A DNA stretch of 64,000 nt from Priestia megaterium (GTDB lineage Bacteria > Bacillota > Bacilli > Bacillales > Bacillaceae_H): the NCBI RefSeq assembly GCF_009497655.1, contig NZ_CP023317.1, positions 1,207,501 to 1,271,500 on the forward strand, read 5' to 3'. Below the pieces are notes generated by a model. That model was not told the DNA's origin. It was given only the letters and a program-made list of their open reading frames with translations, and made no database searches. A program made the position numbers and the translations under genes. This document shows positions 1-7,123 of this stretch, one piece after another. Position 1 is the first letter of the stretch, and every line of letters begins with the position of its first letter.

Positions 1-1
1 A

Positions 2-487
2 AATCTTCTTGCACTTAATGCTGCTATTGAAGCTGCAAGGGCTGGAGAACATGGAAAAGGTTTTGCTGTAGTGGCAGGGGAAGTACGTAAGCTAGCGGAA
101 GAATCTAAAACGTCCGCTATACAAATCAGTCATTTGTTAAAAGAAATTGAAGTACAGGCAAAGCGGGCTTATCGAAACATGGAAGTGAATACGGAAGAAG
201 TCACGCTTGGTATTGCCACTGTCGAAGATGTAACGCAACAGTTTTCCATAATTATGGAAGATGTCTTTGCCGCTCAAGAACAAATGAACAAAATGACAAA
301 AGCAACAGGAGAGATTGATGGGTATTCGTTTAAGGTAATGGAGTCTGTCATGGCCCTTTCGGAGGTTGCTAAACAAGCAGCTGCTTACGCTGAAGAAGTA
401 GCTGCGGCTTCACAAGAGGAGTTAGCATCTATAGAAGAACTTGTGATGTTGGCAGCTAATTTAAAATCTACGGTAAGTGAGTCCTGA
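2..487 (+). CDS. Methyl-accepting chemotaxis protein, C-terminal part (5' end outside window)
   Basis: The reading frame is open from base 2, so only the cytoplasmic signalling end of the protein is present. The first residues ([20 protein letters not shown]) are the highly conserved hairpin tip of MCP signalling domains, which contacts CheA and Che[16 protein letters not shown] follows, and then a long heptad-like helix to the C-terminus. The last residues contain no recognisable CheR tethering pentapeptide. The ligand-binding part lies outside the window, so the stimulus cannot be guessed. A hairpin with a T-rich tail follows the stop codon. Confidence 0.93.
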   Translation, partial: NLLALNAAIEAARAGEHGKGFAVVAGEVRKLAEESKTSAIQISHLLKEIEVQAKRAYRNMEVNTEEVTLGIATVEDVTQQFSIIMEDVFAAQEQMNKMTKATGEIDGYSFKVMESVMALSEVAKQAAAYAEEVAAASQEELASIEELVMLAANLKSTVSES

Positions 488-509
488 AGTCTATCTTGAT
501 ATGTACGTA

Positions 510-543
510 ATACGCGCAGTTTTCTGCGTGTATTTGTTTTATT
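510..543 (+). terminator. Terminator of the chemoreceptor gene
   Basis: Inverted repeat ATACGCGCAG / CTGCGTGTAT with a TTTT loop, followed by TTGTTTTATTT, 22 bases after the chemoreceptor stop codon. Confidence 0.65.
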
Positions 544-573
544 TATATCTTTTATAGAAAACGATAAATAGAA

Positions 574-634
574 TTGACACGTTATCAAAGCAGTTGTATA
601 GTGAGTACGCAAGGCGGCAGTCTGCCTTTTTTTA
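574..634 (+). promoter_or_regulatory. Consensus sigma-A promoter running straight into a hairpin with T-run
   Basis: TTGACA (574-579), a 17-base spacer and TATAGT (597-602) make a near-perfect vegetative promoter. The predicted start is near 609. It is followed at once by AAGGC/GCCTT (611-629) and a run of seven T. The acetyltransferase start codon is at 695. The hairpin may be a weak terminator, an attenuator or an operator; the stem is only 5 bp, so termination is uncertain. Confidence 0.5.
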
Positions 635-694
635 ATTCTTAGTAAACTTATAAGTTAAATAAAATATTTGAGTACTATATAAGGAGACAAAGAG

Positions 695-1201
695 ATGAAA
701 AATGAATTCCGTTTGGCAACAAATGACGACGCGGATAACTTATTGAACTTAACTCTACAAGCATATAAGCCTATTCGAGAGCTAGGCATTCCTTTCTTAG
801 CAGCTACTGCTGATCTTGCCCTCGTTAAGAAAAATATTTCTCAAAACCTTTGCTATGTATATGAAGAAGATAAAAGAATCGCTGCCACTGTATCTATACG
901 AATGCCTTGGGGAGAACATCCAGGTCCGTTTGCTGTTCCGCATTTTTGGTGGTTTGCAGTGGACCCGTCGCTTGCCAGGAAAGGCGTTGGATCTAAGCTG
1001 CTGCATCTAGTAGAGGAAGAGGTAATAAAGAATACGTTTAAATCGCCAGGTGTGTCTTTAGGAACAGCAAAAGAACATCCTTGGTTAGTTGAGATGTATG
1101 AACGAAAAGGATATGTTCAAGCTAAAGAAAAGCACCTTGCACAAGGCTATACGACCGTATTTCTTTATAAAAAATTCAATGAGGTACACTCTTTGTCGTA
1201 A
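695..1201 (+). CDS. GNAT-family N-acetyltransferase
   Basis: This 168-residue protein has the GNAT fold signature. The beta4/motif A region reads FAVDPSLARKGVGSKLLHLV, containing the R-x-x-G-x-G acetyl-CoA pyrophosphate loop. The later segment LVEMYERKGYVQA matches motif B. AAGGAG lies 8 bases upstream of the ATG. The next gene, an amidohydrolase, starts 47 bases after the stop with no terminator between them. The pair may be co-transcribed and could acetylate and deacylate related amine substrates, but that is inference. The substrate is unknown. Confidence 0.85.
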   Translation: MKNEFRLATNDDADNLLNLTLQAYKPIRELGIPFLAATADLALVKKNISQNLCYVYEEDKRIAATVSIRMPWGEHPGPFAVPHFWWFAVDPSLARKGVGSKLLHLVEEEVIKNTFKSPGVSLGTAKEHPWLVEMYERKGYVQAKEKHLAQGYTTVFLYKKFNEVHSLS

Positions 1202-1248
1202 AAGATAGAGAAGTGGTCTAAATTAAGAAATGTGAAAGAGTGATAAAT

Positions 1249-2403
1249 ATGACAGATCAATTACTACTAAATACGCTAATAGACATACGCCGTGAGCTGC
1301 ACCGGTTTCCAGAGCTTTCAATGAAAGAATATGAAACAACTAAACGTATTAAAAAGTGGTTAAAGCACTACGATATTTCTATAGCGGATGCATTCCATTT
1401 AGACGTGGGAGCAGTAGCGGAAATTGTGGGAGGAAAGCCGGGACCTACTATCGCTATTCGAGCTGATATTGATGCGCTGCCAATTGAAGAAAAAACCAAT
1501 CTGCCATTTGCTTCTGAAGTGAACGGTGTTATGCACGCATGCGGACATGATTTTCATACGGCTTCTATAATCGGAGCAGCCATTCTTCTCAAAGAGCGTC
1601 AGCAGGAGCTTTGCGGTACGGTTCGATTTATCTTTCAACCGGCCGAAGAAACGGCTTCTGGGGCAAAAATGCTCGTTGAAAAAGGTGTGCTCGAAGGAGT
1701 AGAAGCGATATTTGGAATGCATAACAAACCGAATCTTCCTGTAGGAACCATTGGTGTCAAATCGGGACCTTTAATGGCAAGCGTTGATCGTTTTGAAATT
1801 GACGTCAAAGGAGTAGGCGGTCACGCAGGTATTCCAGAAAAAACAGTAGATCCGATTGCTGCTGCTGGTCAAATTGTTACTAGTTTACAAACCATTGTCA
1901 GCCGTAATCTCAGCCCATTTCAAAATGTTGTTGTCAGCATAACTCAAATCCACGGAGGGAGCTCGTGGAACGTCATTCCTGACAAAGTAACGCTTGAAGG
2001 AACGGTGCGTACCTTTCAAGAAGAAGCGAGAGAAAAAATACCGGCTCTTATGAAACGAACTGCTGAAGGGATTGGAGCAGCTTTCGGGGCTTCAGTAGAC
2101 GTTAAATGGTATCCGTATCTTCCTGTAGTAAACAATGATGATACGCTGGAAAAATTGGTTATTAACGCTGCAGAGAATCTTAGTTATCAAGTCGTAGAAG
2201 CTGAACAATCGCCTGGAGGAGAAGATTTTGCCGTATATCAGCAGCGTGTACCAGGATTTTTTGTATGGATGGGTACGGCTGGAGAATATGAATGGCACCA
2301 TCCTTCTTTTTCATTAAATGAAGAGGCATTACTTGTAGCAGCTTCTTATTTTGCTAATCTAAGCTTTGACTTTTTGAATTCATTCCATTACCAAAAAAAT
2401 TAA
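1249..2403 (+). CDS. M20D-family amidohydrolase (N-acyl amino acid or related amide hydrolase)
   Basis: A protein of 384 residues in the peptidase M20D/amidohydrolase family. HACGHDFHTA near residue 100 carries the metal ligands. Q-P-A-E-E near 130 supplies the metal ligand and general base. GGHAGIPEKTVDP near 190 lies in the dimerisation domain, and GGEDFAVY is near 325. The family removes N-acyl groups from amino acids or cleaves related amides in the cytosol. The ATG at 1249 is preferred over an in-frame GTG at 1240, because the purine-rich GAAAGAG lies 8-10 bases before the ATG. It follows an acetyltransferase gene closely. The true substrate cannot be read from sequence. Confidence 0.85.
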   Translation: MTDQLLLNTLIDIRRELHRFPELSMKEYETTKRIKKWLKHYDISIADAFHLDVGAVAEIVGGKPGPTIAIRADIDALPIEEKTNLPFASEVNGVMHACGHDFHTASIIGAAILLKERQQELCGTVRFIFQPAEETASGAKMLVEKGVLEGVEAIFGMHNKPNLPVGTIGVKSGPLMASVDRFEIDVKGVGGHAGIPEKTVDPIAAAGQIVTSLQTIVSRNLSPFQNVVVSITQIHGGSSWNVIPDKVTLEGTVRTFQEEAREKIPALMKRTAEGIGAAFGASVDVKWYPYLPVVNNDDTLEKLVINAAENLSYQVVEAEQSPGGEDFAVYQQRVPGFFVWMGTAGEYEWHHPSFSLNEEALLVAASYFANLSFDFLNSFHYQKN

Positions 2404-2469
2404 AATATTTTTATTTTTCTATTTACGCGGATGGAATTGTTTGATAAAATAAATTTTAAATTAAAAAAG

Positions 2470-2565
2470 TTATCACGAGTGGACGAGAGATCTGGCTCTT
2501 TGACTCCACAGCAACCTACGAATGTAAGGTGCTCCTACCAGCAAAGCATGTGCTTTGGGTGATAA
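2470..2565 (+). promoter_or_regulatory. S-box (SAM-I) riboswitch
   Basis: P1 is TTATCAC (2470-2476) pairing with GTGATAA (2559-2565). P2 is GTGGA/TCCAC enclosing GAG...CTC. The conserved core reads AGCAACC, then AAGGTGCT and ACCAGCAA, and P4 is AAAGC/GCTTT. These match the S-box layout, with a P2 sequence unlike the two other copies in this window. SAM binding is expected to favour the downstream terminator, so the following small gene should be expressed when SAM is low. Confidence 0.88.
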
Positions 2566-2575
2566 AACGGGTGAA

Positions 2576-2612
2576 AAACTCATTTTGCATCAAAGCAAAA
2601 TGAGTTTTTTTT
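2576..2612 (+). terminator. Riboswitch-controlled intrinsic terminator
   Basis: AAACTCATTTTGC pairs with GCAAAATGAGTTT around a 6-base loop, followed by a T-run. It sits 10 bases after the S-box P1 helix and 24 bases before the next start codon. Confidence 0.9.
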
Positions 2613-2636
2613 ATTTTTCTAAAAGGAGAGGGTTTT

Positions 2637-2879
2637 ATGAGTCATACAGCAGTTGCAGCACATACAGGAGAGAAAGCATTAAAGGAAGCCGTAAAATTAT
2701 TAGGAAAGCATTATCAAGTAGCTTATCGTGAATTAGAAACATTTTATGAAATTGTGGTCGAAAACCATGTTCGTACATATGCTGTAGGCATAGATATTAA
2801 AGATGTACAAAAAGCAAATGAACTAGAAATTTATTCATCATGCTGTTCCAAGCTTGAGCGAGTAGGCTGTCTTTTATAG
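2637..2879 (+). CDS. Small protein of unknown function under SAM riboswitch control
   Basis: An 80-residue protein preceded by AAAAGGAGAGG, with its own S-box riboswitch and terminator. I do not recognise the family. It has no signal peptide or membrane segment. The middle is charged (YRELETFYEIVVENH). The C-terminus carries a Cys-Cys pair and a further Cys (SSCCSKLERVGCLL), which could bind metal or take part in thiol chemistry. The riboswitch suggests a role in sulfur or methionine metabolism. It is monocistronic: the next gene has its own promoter. Confidence 0.75.
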   Translation: MSHTAVAAHTGEKALKEAVKLLGKHYQVAYRELETFYEIVVENHVRTYAVGIDIKDVQKANELEIYSSCCSKLERVGCLL

Positions 2880-2932
2880 AAGTCTGCTCGCGCCTCTATT
2901 TTTAAAGTGTTTTTAAATAGAAAGCATGTTTT

Positions 2933-2962
2933 TTGACAATTGAAGAATCTGGTGGGTATAAT
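2933..2962 (+). promoter_or_regulatory. Strong sigma-A promoter for the 29-aa microprotein unit
   Basis: TTGACA (2933-2938), an 18-base spacer and TATAAT (2957-2962) match both consensus boxes exactly. An imperfect inverted repeat, GTGGGTA / TACTCAC (2953-2973), overlaps the -10 and could be an operator. Confidence 0.7.
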
Positions 2963-3086
2963 CATTACTCACTAGGTTTTAAAATTAATCATAAATTGTC
3001 GAAATTTTTACACAAATTAAAGGTTACATTCGAAATGAATTGTGGTATGTTATAAAACAAGAATATTTTATGAAAGGAGCATTGAA

Positions 3087-3176
3087 ATGGAAATGTCTCT
3101 TGAACATGGAAACGATGCAGGAAGCGAACAGCTTATTGATCGTATCCTAGACTTTTTAGAAGATGACGAAAAGTAA
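3087..3176 (+). CDS. 29-residue microprotein, unknown function
   Basis: The frame starts at the ATG at 3087 with AAAGGAG 8 bases upstream and encodes 29 residues (MEMSLEHGNDAGSEQ, then LIDRILDFLEDDEK). The second half could form one amphipathic acidic helix; there is no transmembrane segment. It has a private consensus promoter, a leader of about 118 bases and its own terminator, so it is a complete transcription unit of about 250 nucleotides. The RNA itself might act as a regulator, with or without the peptide. I recognise no homologue. Confidence 0.55.
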   Translation: MEMSLEHGNDAGSEQLIDRILDFLEDDEK

Positions 3177-3180
3177 AAAA

Positions 3181-3220
3181 AGAGTGTGCGGTGCTAGCCC
3201 TAGCCGCGCACTCTTTTTTT
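3181..3220 (+). terminator. Terminator of the microprotein unit
   Basis: AGAGTGTGCGG pairs with CCGCGCACTCT (one G-U pair), followed by seven T, 5 bases after the microprotein stop codon. Confidence 0.9.
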
Positions 3221-3335
3221 ATCATGTGCGTCAAGGAAGCGCATACTATGATACATAGGGATAGAATGAAAGGGTCTCTGTCAAAGGGATTGACGAATCG
3301 TTTTGTTTGATGGAAAATTTAGAAAAAGGAAAGAG

Positions 3336-4958
3336 ATGAAGGGTATGTCGAACAAAACATCTTTGTATCAAACAAAAGAACAGTTAAAGAAGCTTGTAAG
3401 CGAATTGGTTTCTATACCTAGCGTGACAGGAACGATGGCAGAAGTGGAAATGGCTGAATCGATAGCGGCGTATTTATTGAAGCTGCCTTACTTTCAAAAA
3501 AACGAGCAAGTTGAGCTTCATTCAACAGGAGACGGGCGATCGATTGTCACAGCTTTTGTTGAAGGGAAAAATACGAATAAAACAGTTGTATTAGTCAGTC
3601 ATTACGACGTAGTGGATGTACAAGATTATGGACAGTGGAAAAAGGATGCTTTTCACGCTGATACGTTAACGAGTACTTTTTATAATGATATGGAACAAGT
3701 TCCGGCGCACGTACAAAAAGATATGATAAAAGGAGACTGGCTTTTTGGCCGAGGAACGATGGACATGAAAGCAGGTATTGCTCTGCATATCAGTATGATT
3801 GAACGAGCATGCAACGGAGAGTTTGACGGAAACATCCTGCTTCTGTCGGTACCGGATGAAGAAGTAAATTCGCTCGGAATGAGAAAAGCAGTGCCTGTTC
3901 TTTTAGAACTTGCGTGCAAACATCAGCTGGATTTTTCTCTCATGCTAAATGCAGAACCAGTGTTCAGCCGCTATCCTGGTGATCAAACGAACTATGTGTA
4001 CTCAGGATCGATTGGCAAGATCATGCCAAGCTTTTTGTGTTATGGAAAAGAAACTCATGTAGGGGAACCGCTAGCTGGTTTGAATGCTAATTTACTAGCT
4101 TCTTATTTAACAACAGAAATAGAACTAAACGTTGATTTTTGCGAAAAAGTAAGAGATGAAACGAGTCCACCTCCTACTGTGCTGATACAAAAAGATTTAA
4201 AAGAAGAGTATTCCGTTCAAGTTCCGCACTCTGCCGTTGTATTATTTAATTTATTTATGTTAAACCGCTCTCTTAAAGAAGTAACAGATCTGCTGTTGAA
4301 ATCGGCTGACAAAGCGGCTTTGAATGTAAAAAAACATTATAATAAAGCTGCTCGGCAGTACGCTGTGGGAATGGAGGGTTCATCCCTTGACGTGAACGTA
4401 TGGACGTATGAAGAACTTTATACTCATGCAGTCAAACAGCATGGTGAAAAATATGTGCAAGAAATGGAAGCGGCACTTTTGGCACAAGAAGATGATGACA
4501 GAAATAAAACCATTAAATTAGTAAACTCTTTAGCTGGTTTATGTAAAGAAGCAGCTCCGATGATAGTCTTATTTTTTACGCCGCCTTTTTACCCGGCCGT
4601 TTGTTCACATGATGATCTCTTTGTACAAAAGATTTTGTCAAACGTACAGGCAACTGCCAAAGAGCAATTCCAAGTGGAGCTAGTTGAACAAAGTTATTTT
4701 GGCGGAATTTCGGATTTAAGCTATGCCAGCCTGCAGCACCCGCTTCATACATTTAACACGTTAGTAGCCAATATGCCTCTATGGAATAAAGGATATCATA
4801 TCCCGCTAGAAGAGCTAGAGGAGCTGAAGATGCCGGTGCTGAACATTGGACCGCTGGGAAGAGATGCGCATCAATGGACCGAAAGATTAGACGTTCAGTA
4901 TTCCTTTGAGATTTTGCCTCACTTCATTTATCAAGCTATAAAAGAAGCACAGAAATAA
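3336..4958 (+). CDS. rocB: Arginine utilization protein RocB-like M20 peptidase
   Basis: About 540 residues, the length of B. subtilis RocB (566 aa) and longer than ordinary M20 peptidases. VLVSHYDVVDV near residue 90 carries the first metal-ligand motif. LFGRGTMDMKAGIALH near 140 carries the bridging aspartate. LLLSVPDEEVNSLG near 175 carries the general-base glutamate. RocB acts in arginine catabolism, but its exact reaction is not settled. In B. subtilis it lies in rocABC; here it stands alone. AAGGA lies 5 bases before the ATG at 3336; an in-frame ATG at 3345 is the alternative start. Confidence 0.85.
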   Translation: MKGMSNKTSLYQTKEQLKKLVSELVSIPSVTGTMAEVEMAESIAAYLLKLPYFQKNEQVELHSTGDGRSIVTAFVEGKNTNKTVVLVSHYDVVDVQDYGQWKKDAFHADTLTSTFYNDMEQVPAHVQKDMIKGDWLFGRGTMDMKAGIALHISMIERACNGEFDGNILLLSVPDEEVNSLGMRKAVPVLLELACKHQLDFSLMLNAEPVFSRYPGDQTNYVYSGSIGKIMPSFLCYGKETHVGEPLAGLNANLLASYLTTEIELNVDFCEKVRDETSPPPTVLIQKDLKEEYSVQVPHSAVVLFNLFMLNRSLKEVTDLLLKSADKAALNVKKHYNKAARQYAVGMEGSSLDVNVWTYEELYTHAVKQHGEKYVQEMEAALLAQEDDDRNKTIKLVNSLAGLCKEAAPMIVLFFTPPFYPAVCSHDDLFVQKILSNVQATAKEQFQVELVEQSYFGGISDLSYASLQHPLHTFNTLVANMPLWNKGYHIPLEELEELKMPVLNIGPLGRDAHQWTERLDVQYSFEILPHFIYQAIKEAQK

Positions 4959-4982
4959 ACATCCGCCCGCGGATGTTTATTT
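4953..4982. terminator. Bidirectional terminator containing both convergent stop codons
   Basis: A perfect 14-bp inverted repeat (AAATAAACATCCGC with its complement) separated by two bases. The rocB TAA lies in one arm, and the stop of the convergent VOC gene lies in the other. T-rich flanks occur on both strands. Confidence 0.8.
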
Positions 4983-5774
4983 GTTGAATTTAAAAGAAGC
5001 TCCTTGTACGGTAATTTGTTGCGGTGTTAGAGCGTGATCCAATTCAACCAAAAATGGACGCTCTCCAACTTTTTTTAATGTATCGTGGACAACACCTTGT
5101 GTTCCGCTGCAAAAAATAAGGTTTCCTTTATTGACATATAGTTTTTGACAACGTGCATCAAGTAAAGAGTCTTTGTAGCTTTCGCCAGCCTGAACGTCCA
5201 GCAGTTTTGTCCATTTGCTGATGGATTCTTCAAGGTTATGTACAGCACAGTAAATGTTTTTTAGCTGCAGCTGACCGGCTTGATGGGAAGAAAGAGCAGC
5301 TAGCTTTGGCTTGCGTTTTTCTTCTGGTTCACCCCACTCAATAAAGAAAGGAAAAGGGAGGGCATCATGGTCATCTTCAATAAAACACATTTGCCATTGA
5401 AGTCTTTCTCCATCATTAGTTTGACGAGACCCCGCTACAGGGCCTTTTACAGTGTAGCCCTTGTCTTTCAGCTCGGTTATGAGCAAATCCATATCATCTG
5501 TACGAAGGGCAAATCGCCCAAAATGACCAAACGGCGTATGTTCGTTAACAAGCTGCTGAATAAGATCATTATCTGTAACTGTTTGAGCTAATGCGATATC
5601 TGTAAGCCCAAGCCACTCAATATAGCTCAGGTGAAAATAAGCCAACGTGTTAAAAGTGCCCCATTTTTCATGGGTACCGCCTTTAATAACATTGATTCCG
5701 TATTCGTTTAGTTCTTTCTGAGCTTTAATAGGATCAGGTGAAAAATGAACAAGATGATCAAAAGATAAGTGCAT
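4977..5774 (-). CDS. VOC-superfamily (glyoxalase-like) protein
   Basis: A 265-residue protein whose start FDHLVHFSPDP matches the opening beta strand of VOC or glyoxalase-like domains. A second half beginning LKNIYCAVHNLEESISKWTKLL looks like a repeated VOC module. VOC proteins are metal-dependent lyases, isomerases, dioxygenases or binding proteins. Possible ligands are the H of FDHLVH and acidic residues in the FIEWGEPEE segment. AAAAGGAGG lies 7 bases before the ATG. It runs convergent with rocB and shares its terminator. The substrate is unknown. Confidence 0.75.
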   Translation of the reverse strand: MHLSFDHLVHFSPDPIKAQKELNEYGINVIKGGTHEKWGTFNTLAYFHLSYIEWLGLTDIALAQTVTDNDLIQQLVNEHTPFGHFGRFALRTDDMDLLITELKDKGYTVKGPVAGSRQTNDGERLQWQMCFIEDDHDALPFPFFIEWGEPEEKRKPKLAALSSHQAGQLQLKNIYCAVHNLEESISKWTKLLDVQAGESYKDSLLDARCQKLYVNKGNLIFCSGTQGVVHDTLKKVGERPFLVELDHALTPQQITVQGASFKFNK

Positions 5775-5876
5775 GGGTAGGCCTCCTTTTAAGAGAGATT
5801 CTTTCCCACTATTATACTTTGTTTTCTTTTTTAAGAAGAGTAAAACGAATGATTATGTAAAATAAAAATCTTGAAA

Positions 5877-5913
5877 AAAGCAAGCCGCGTATGTTTTAGA
5901 CTCGGCTTGCTTT
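5877..5913 (-). terminator. Terminator of the Arg-rich repeat protein gene
   Basis: AAAGCAAGCCG pairs with CGGCTTGCTTT. On the minus strand it is followed by a T-run (TTTTTTC). It lies just after the minus-strand stop codon. Confidence 0.8.
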
Positions 5914-5921
5914 AGAGTTAG

Positions 5922-6305
5922 TTAGCGACGGCAGCCATGCCCTTTAAAGCAGCAGCCAAATGATTTATTAAACCATGGATATGAGCAGCAAGGTGAACCG
6001 CAGCGACAGCGGCGACGGCTAGAACGGCGAGTAGAACGGCGAGTAGTGCAGCGAGTAGAACGGCGAGTAGTGCGACGAGTAGAACGGCGAGTAGTGCGAC
6101 GAGTAGTGCGACGAGTAGTGCGGCGAGTAGTGCGACGAGTAGTGCGACGAGTAGTGCGGCGAGTAGAACGGCGAGTAGAACGACGAGTAGAACGACGACG
6201 AGAACGTCTGTGAAGAGCAGTTGGCTCTTGGTACATAAATGTTTCAAGCTCAGTAGAAGCAAGTGCTTCTGTTGCTTCTCTAATTCTTTCAGCAGTGATA
6301 TGCAT
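5922..6305 (-). CDS. CotG-like Arg/Thr/Ser tandem-repeat protein (probable spore coat or outer spore protein)
   Basis: This 127-residue protein starts with a normal acidic helix (MHITAERIREATEALASTEL). It then has some 15 four-residue units of the type x-T-R-R or x-S-R-R, and ends in a Cys/Gly-rich tail (RCRCGSPCCSYP, then FGCCFKGHGC). CotG-type spore proteins share this plan: a short normal head followed by a long basic tandem-repeat region phosphorylated in the mature coat. The start is well supported, with AGGAGGTG 5 bases upstream. CATA-N3-TA, the sigma-K -10 pattern, lies upstream. The assignment is by composition and layout, not by a direct match. Confidence 0.65.
   Translation of the reverse strand: MHITAERIREATEALASTELETFMYQEPTALHRRSRRRSTRRSTRRSTRRTTRRTTRRTTRRTTRRTTRRTTRRSTRRTTRRSTRCTTRRSTRRSSRRRCRCGSPCCSYPWFNKSFGCCFKGHGCRR
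6022..6201. repeat. 12-bp tandem repeat, about 15 units
   Basis: Units of the form GTGCGACGAGTA and GAACGGCGAGTA follow one another without a break. The period is a multiple of three, so changes in copy number keep the frame. The units encode the Thr/Ser-Arg-Arg region of the CotG-like protein on the minus strand. Confidence 0.9.
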
Positions 6306-6336
6306 ATAAACACCTCCTGGCTAATTCGGTACATAA

Positions 6337-6345
6337 TACAATATG
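6337..6345 (-). promoter_or_regulatory. Possible sigma-K -10 element for the CotG-like gene
   Basis: On the minus strand this reads CATATTGTA, matching CATA-N3-TA, about 32 bases before the start codon. No clear -35 is visible. Confidence 0.35.
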
Positions 6346-6418
6346 TACAAGGAAGGTGTTTGGATATAGTGAAAACATGGAATTTGTCTAAATTTGTGAA
6401 AGAAATGGAGTGGTTTTC

Positions 6419-6865
6419 ATGCTTCAAATCCTCGAACATCAAAGAGTGGATATCGCTCTTCAAATAGTAGCTGTGCAAGTAGAAGCTTATCAAGAAGAAG
6501 CAAGGCTCATTAGCTTTTCAGATATTCCTCAGCTTACAGAAAGCAAAGAAGATGTTATGAAAAGCAAGGAAGTGTTTATCGGAGAAATAATTGAAGGTAA
6601 GCTAGCAGGCGTGCTGTCGTTTGAAAAAGAAAATGAGCGATTAACGATTTGCCGCCTTGTTGTGCGTCCTCGTTACTTTCGAAAAGGAATCGGAAGCCGT
6701 CTTTTAACATATGTACTTCAAAGATATTCAGAATGTGAGTGTATGGTTTCCACAGCCGAAAAAAATACACCTGCGATTAAGCTATACGAAGCTCATCGGT
6801 TTTCAATTATAAAACACACTGCAGCTGCGGATAATCTTGTGTTAGTAACGATGAAAAGAGATTGA
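6419..6865 (+). CDS. GNAT-family N-acetyltransferase
   Basis: 148 residues from the ATG at 6419, which has GGAG 8 bases upstream; an in-frame GTG at 6410 is less well placed. The acetyl-CoA loop is LVVRPRYFRKGIGSRLL, followed by the motif B segment TPAIKLYEAHRFSI. It is divergent from the CotG-like gene, and its 3' end abuts a dispersed repeat that separates it from the convergent MFS gene. The acceptor substrate is unknown. Confidence 0.82.
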   Translation: MLQILEHQRVDIALQIVAVQVEAYQEEARLISFSDIPQLTESKEDVMKSKEVFIGEIIEGKLAGVLSFEKENERLTICRLVVRPRYFRKGIGSRLLTYVLQRYSECECMVSTAEKNTPAIKLYEAHRFSIIKHTAAADNLVLVTMKRD

Positions 6866-7123
6866 GACATAGCTAGATTAATCCAAAGACTAACAAATTG
6901 GCTACATGAGCTAGTAGGAATCGGCTGTTGATTTCCCTACAAGGCTTCGCTTTCCGCAGGAGTCTTCGCCTTGCCCTCCAATCACCAGCTAGAAGTACCT
7001 ACATACATGAAACTTACGTTTACCATAGCAATAAAAAAATCCGAACGCGTTGGATTCTCCATCAAGAATCTCGATTCATCGTTCGGATCTTCCTTCAGCT
7101 AAAATACTTTTGTTTCAGCCTCT
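6862..7123 (-). repeat. Dispersed stop-codon-associated element, copy 1 (full-length type)
   Basis: Read on the minus strand it starts GAGGCTGAAACA, directly overlapping the TAG stop of the MFS gene. It contains a GATCCGAACG-type hairpin and then the GGAGGGCAAGGCGAAGACTC and GCGGAAAGCGAAGCCTTG blocks. It ends near TATGTCTCAAT next to the convergent acetyltransferase gene. It thus lies between two convergent genes and probably terminates the MFS transcript. Confidence 0.85.

Noticed and set aside
6022-6201. CRISPR-like array
   Set aside because: The units are contiguous 12-mers without spacers inside a coding frame.
5918-6493. A 191-codon minus-strand frame with long Leu/Ala/Val repeats (LLVALL type)
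   Set aside because: It is the same 12-bp tandem repeat read in another frame. It has no ribosome site, and the Arg-rich frame has AGGAGGTG at the right distance and a matching terminator.
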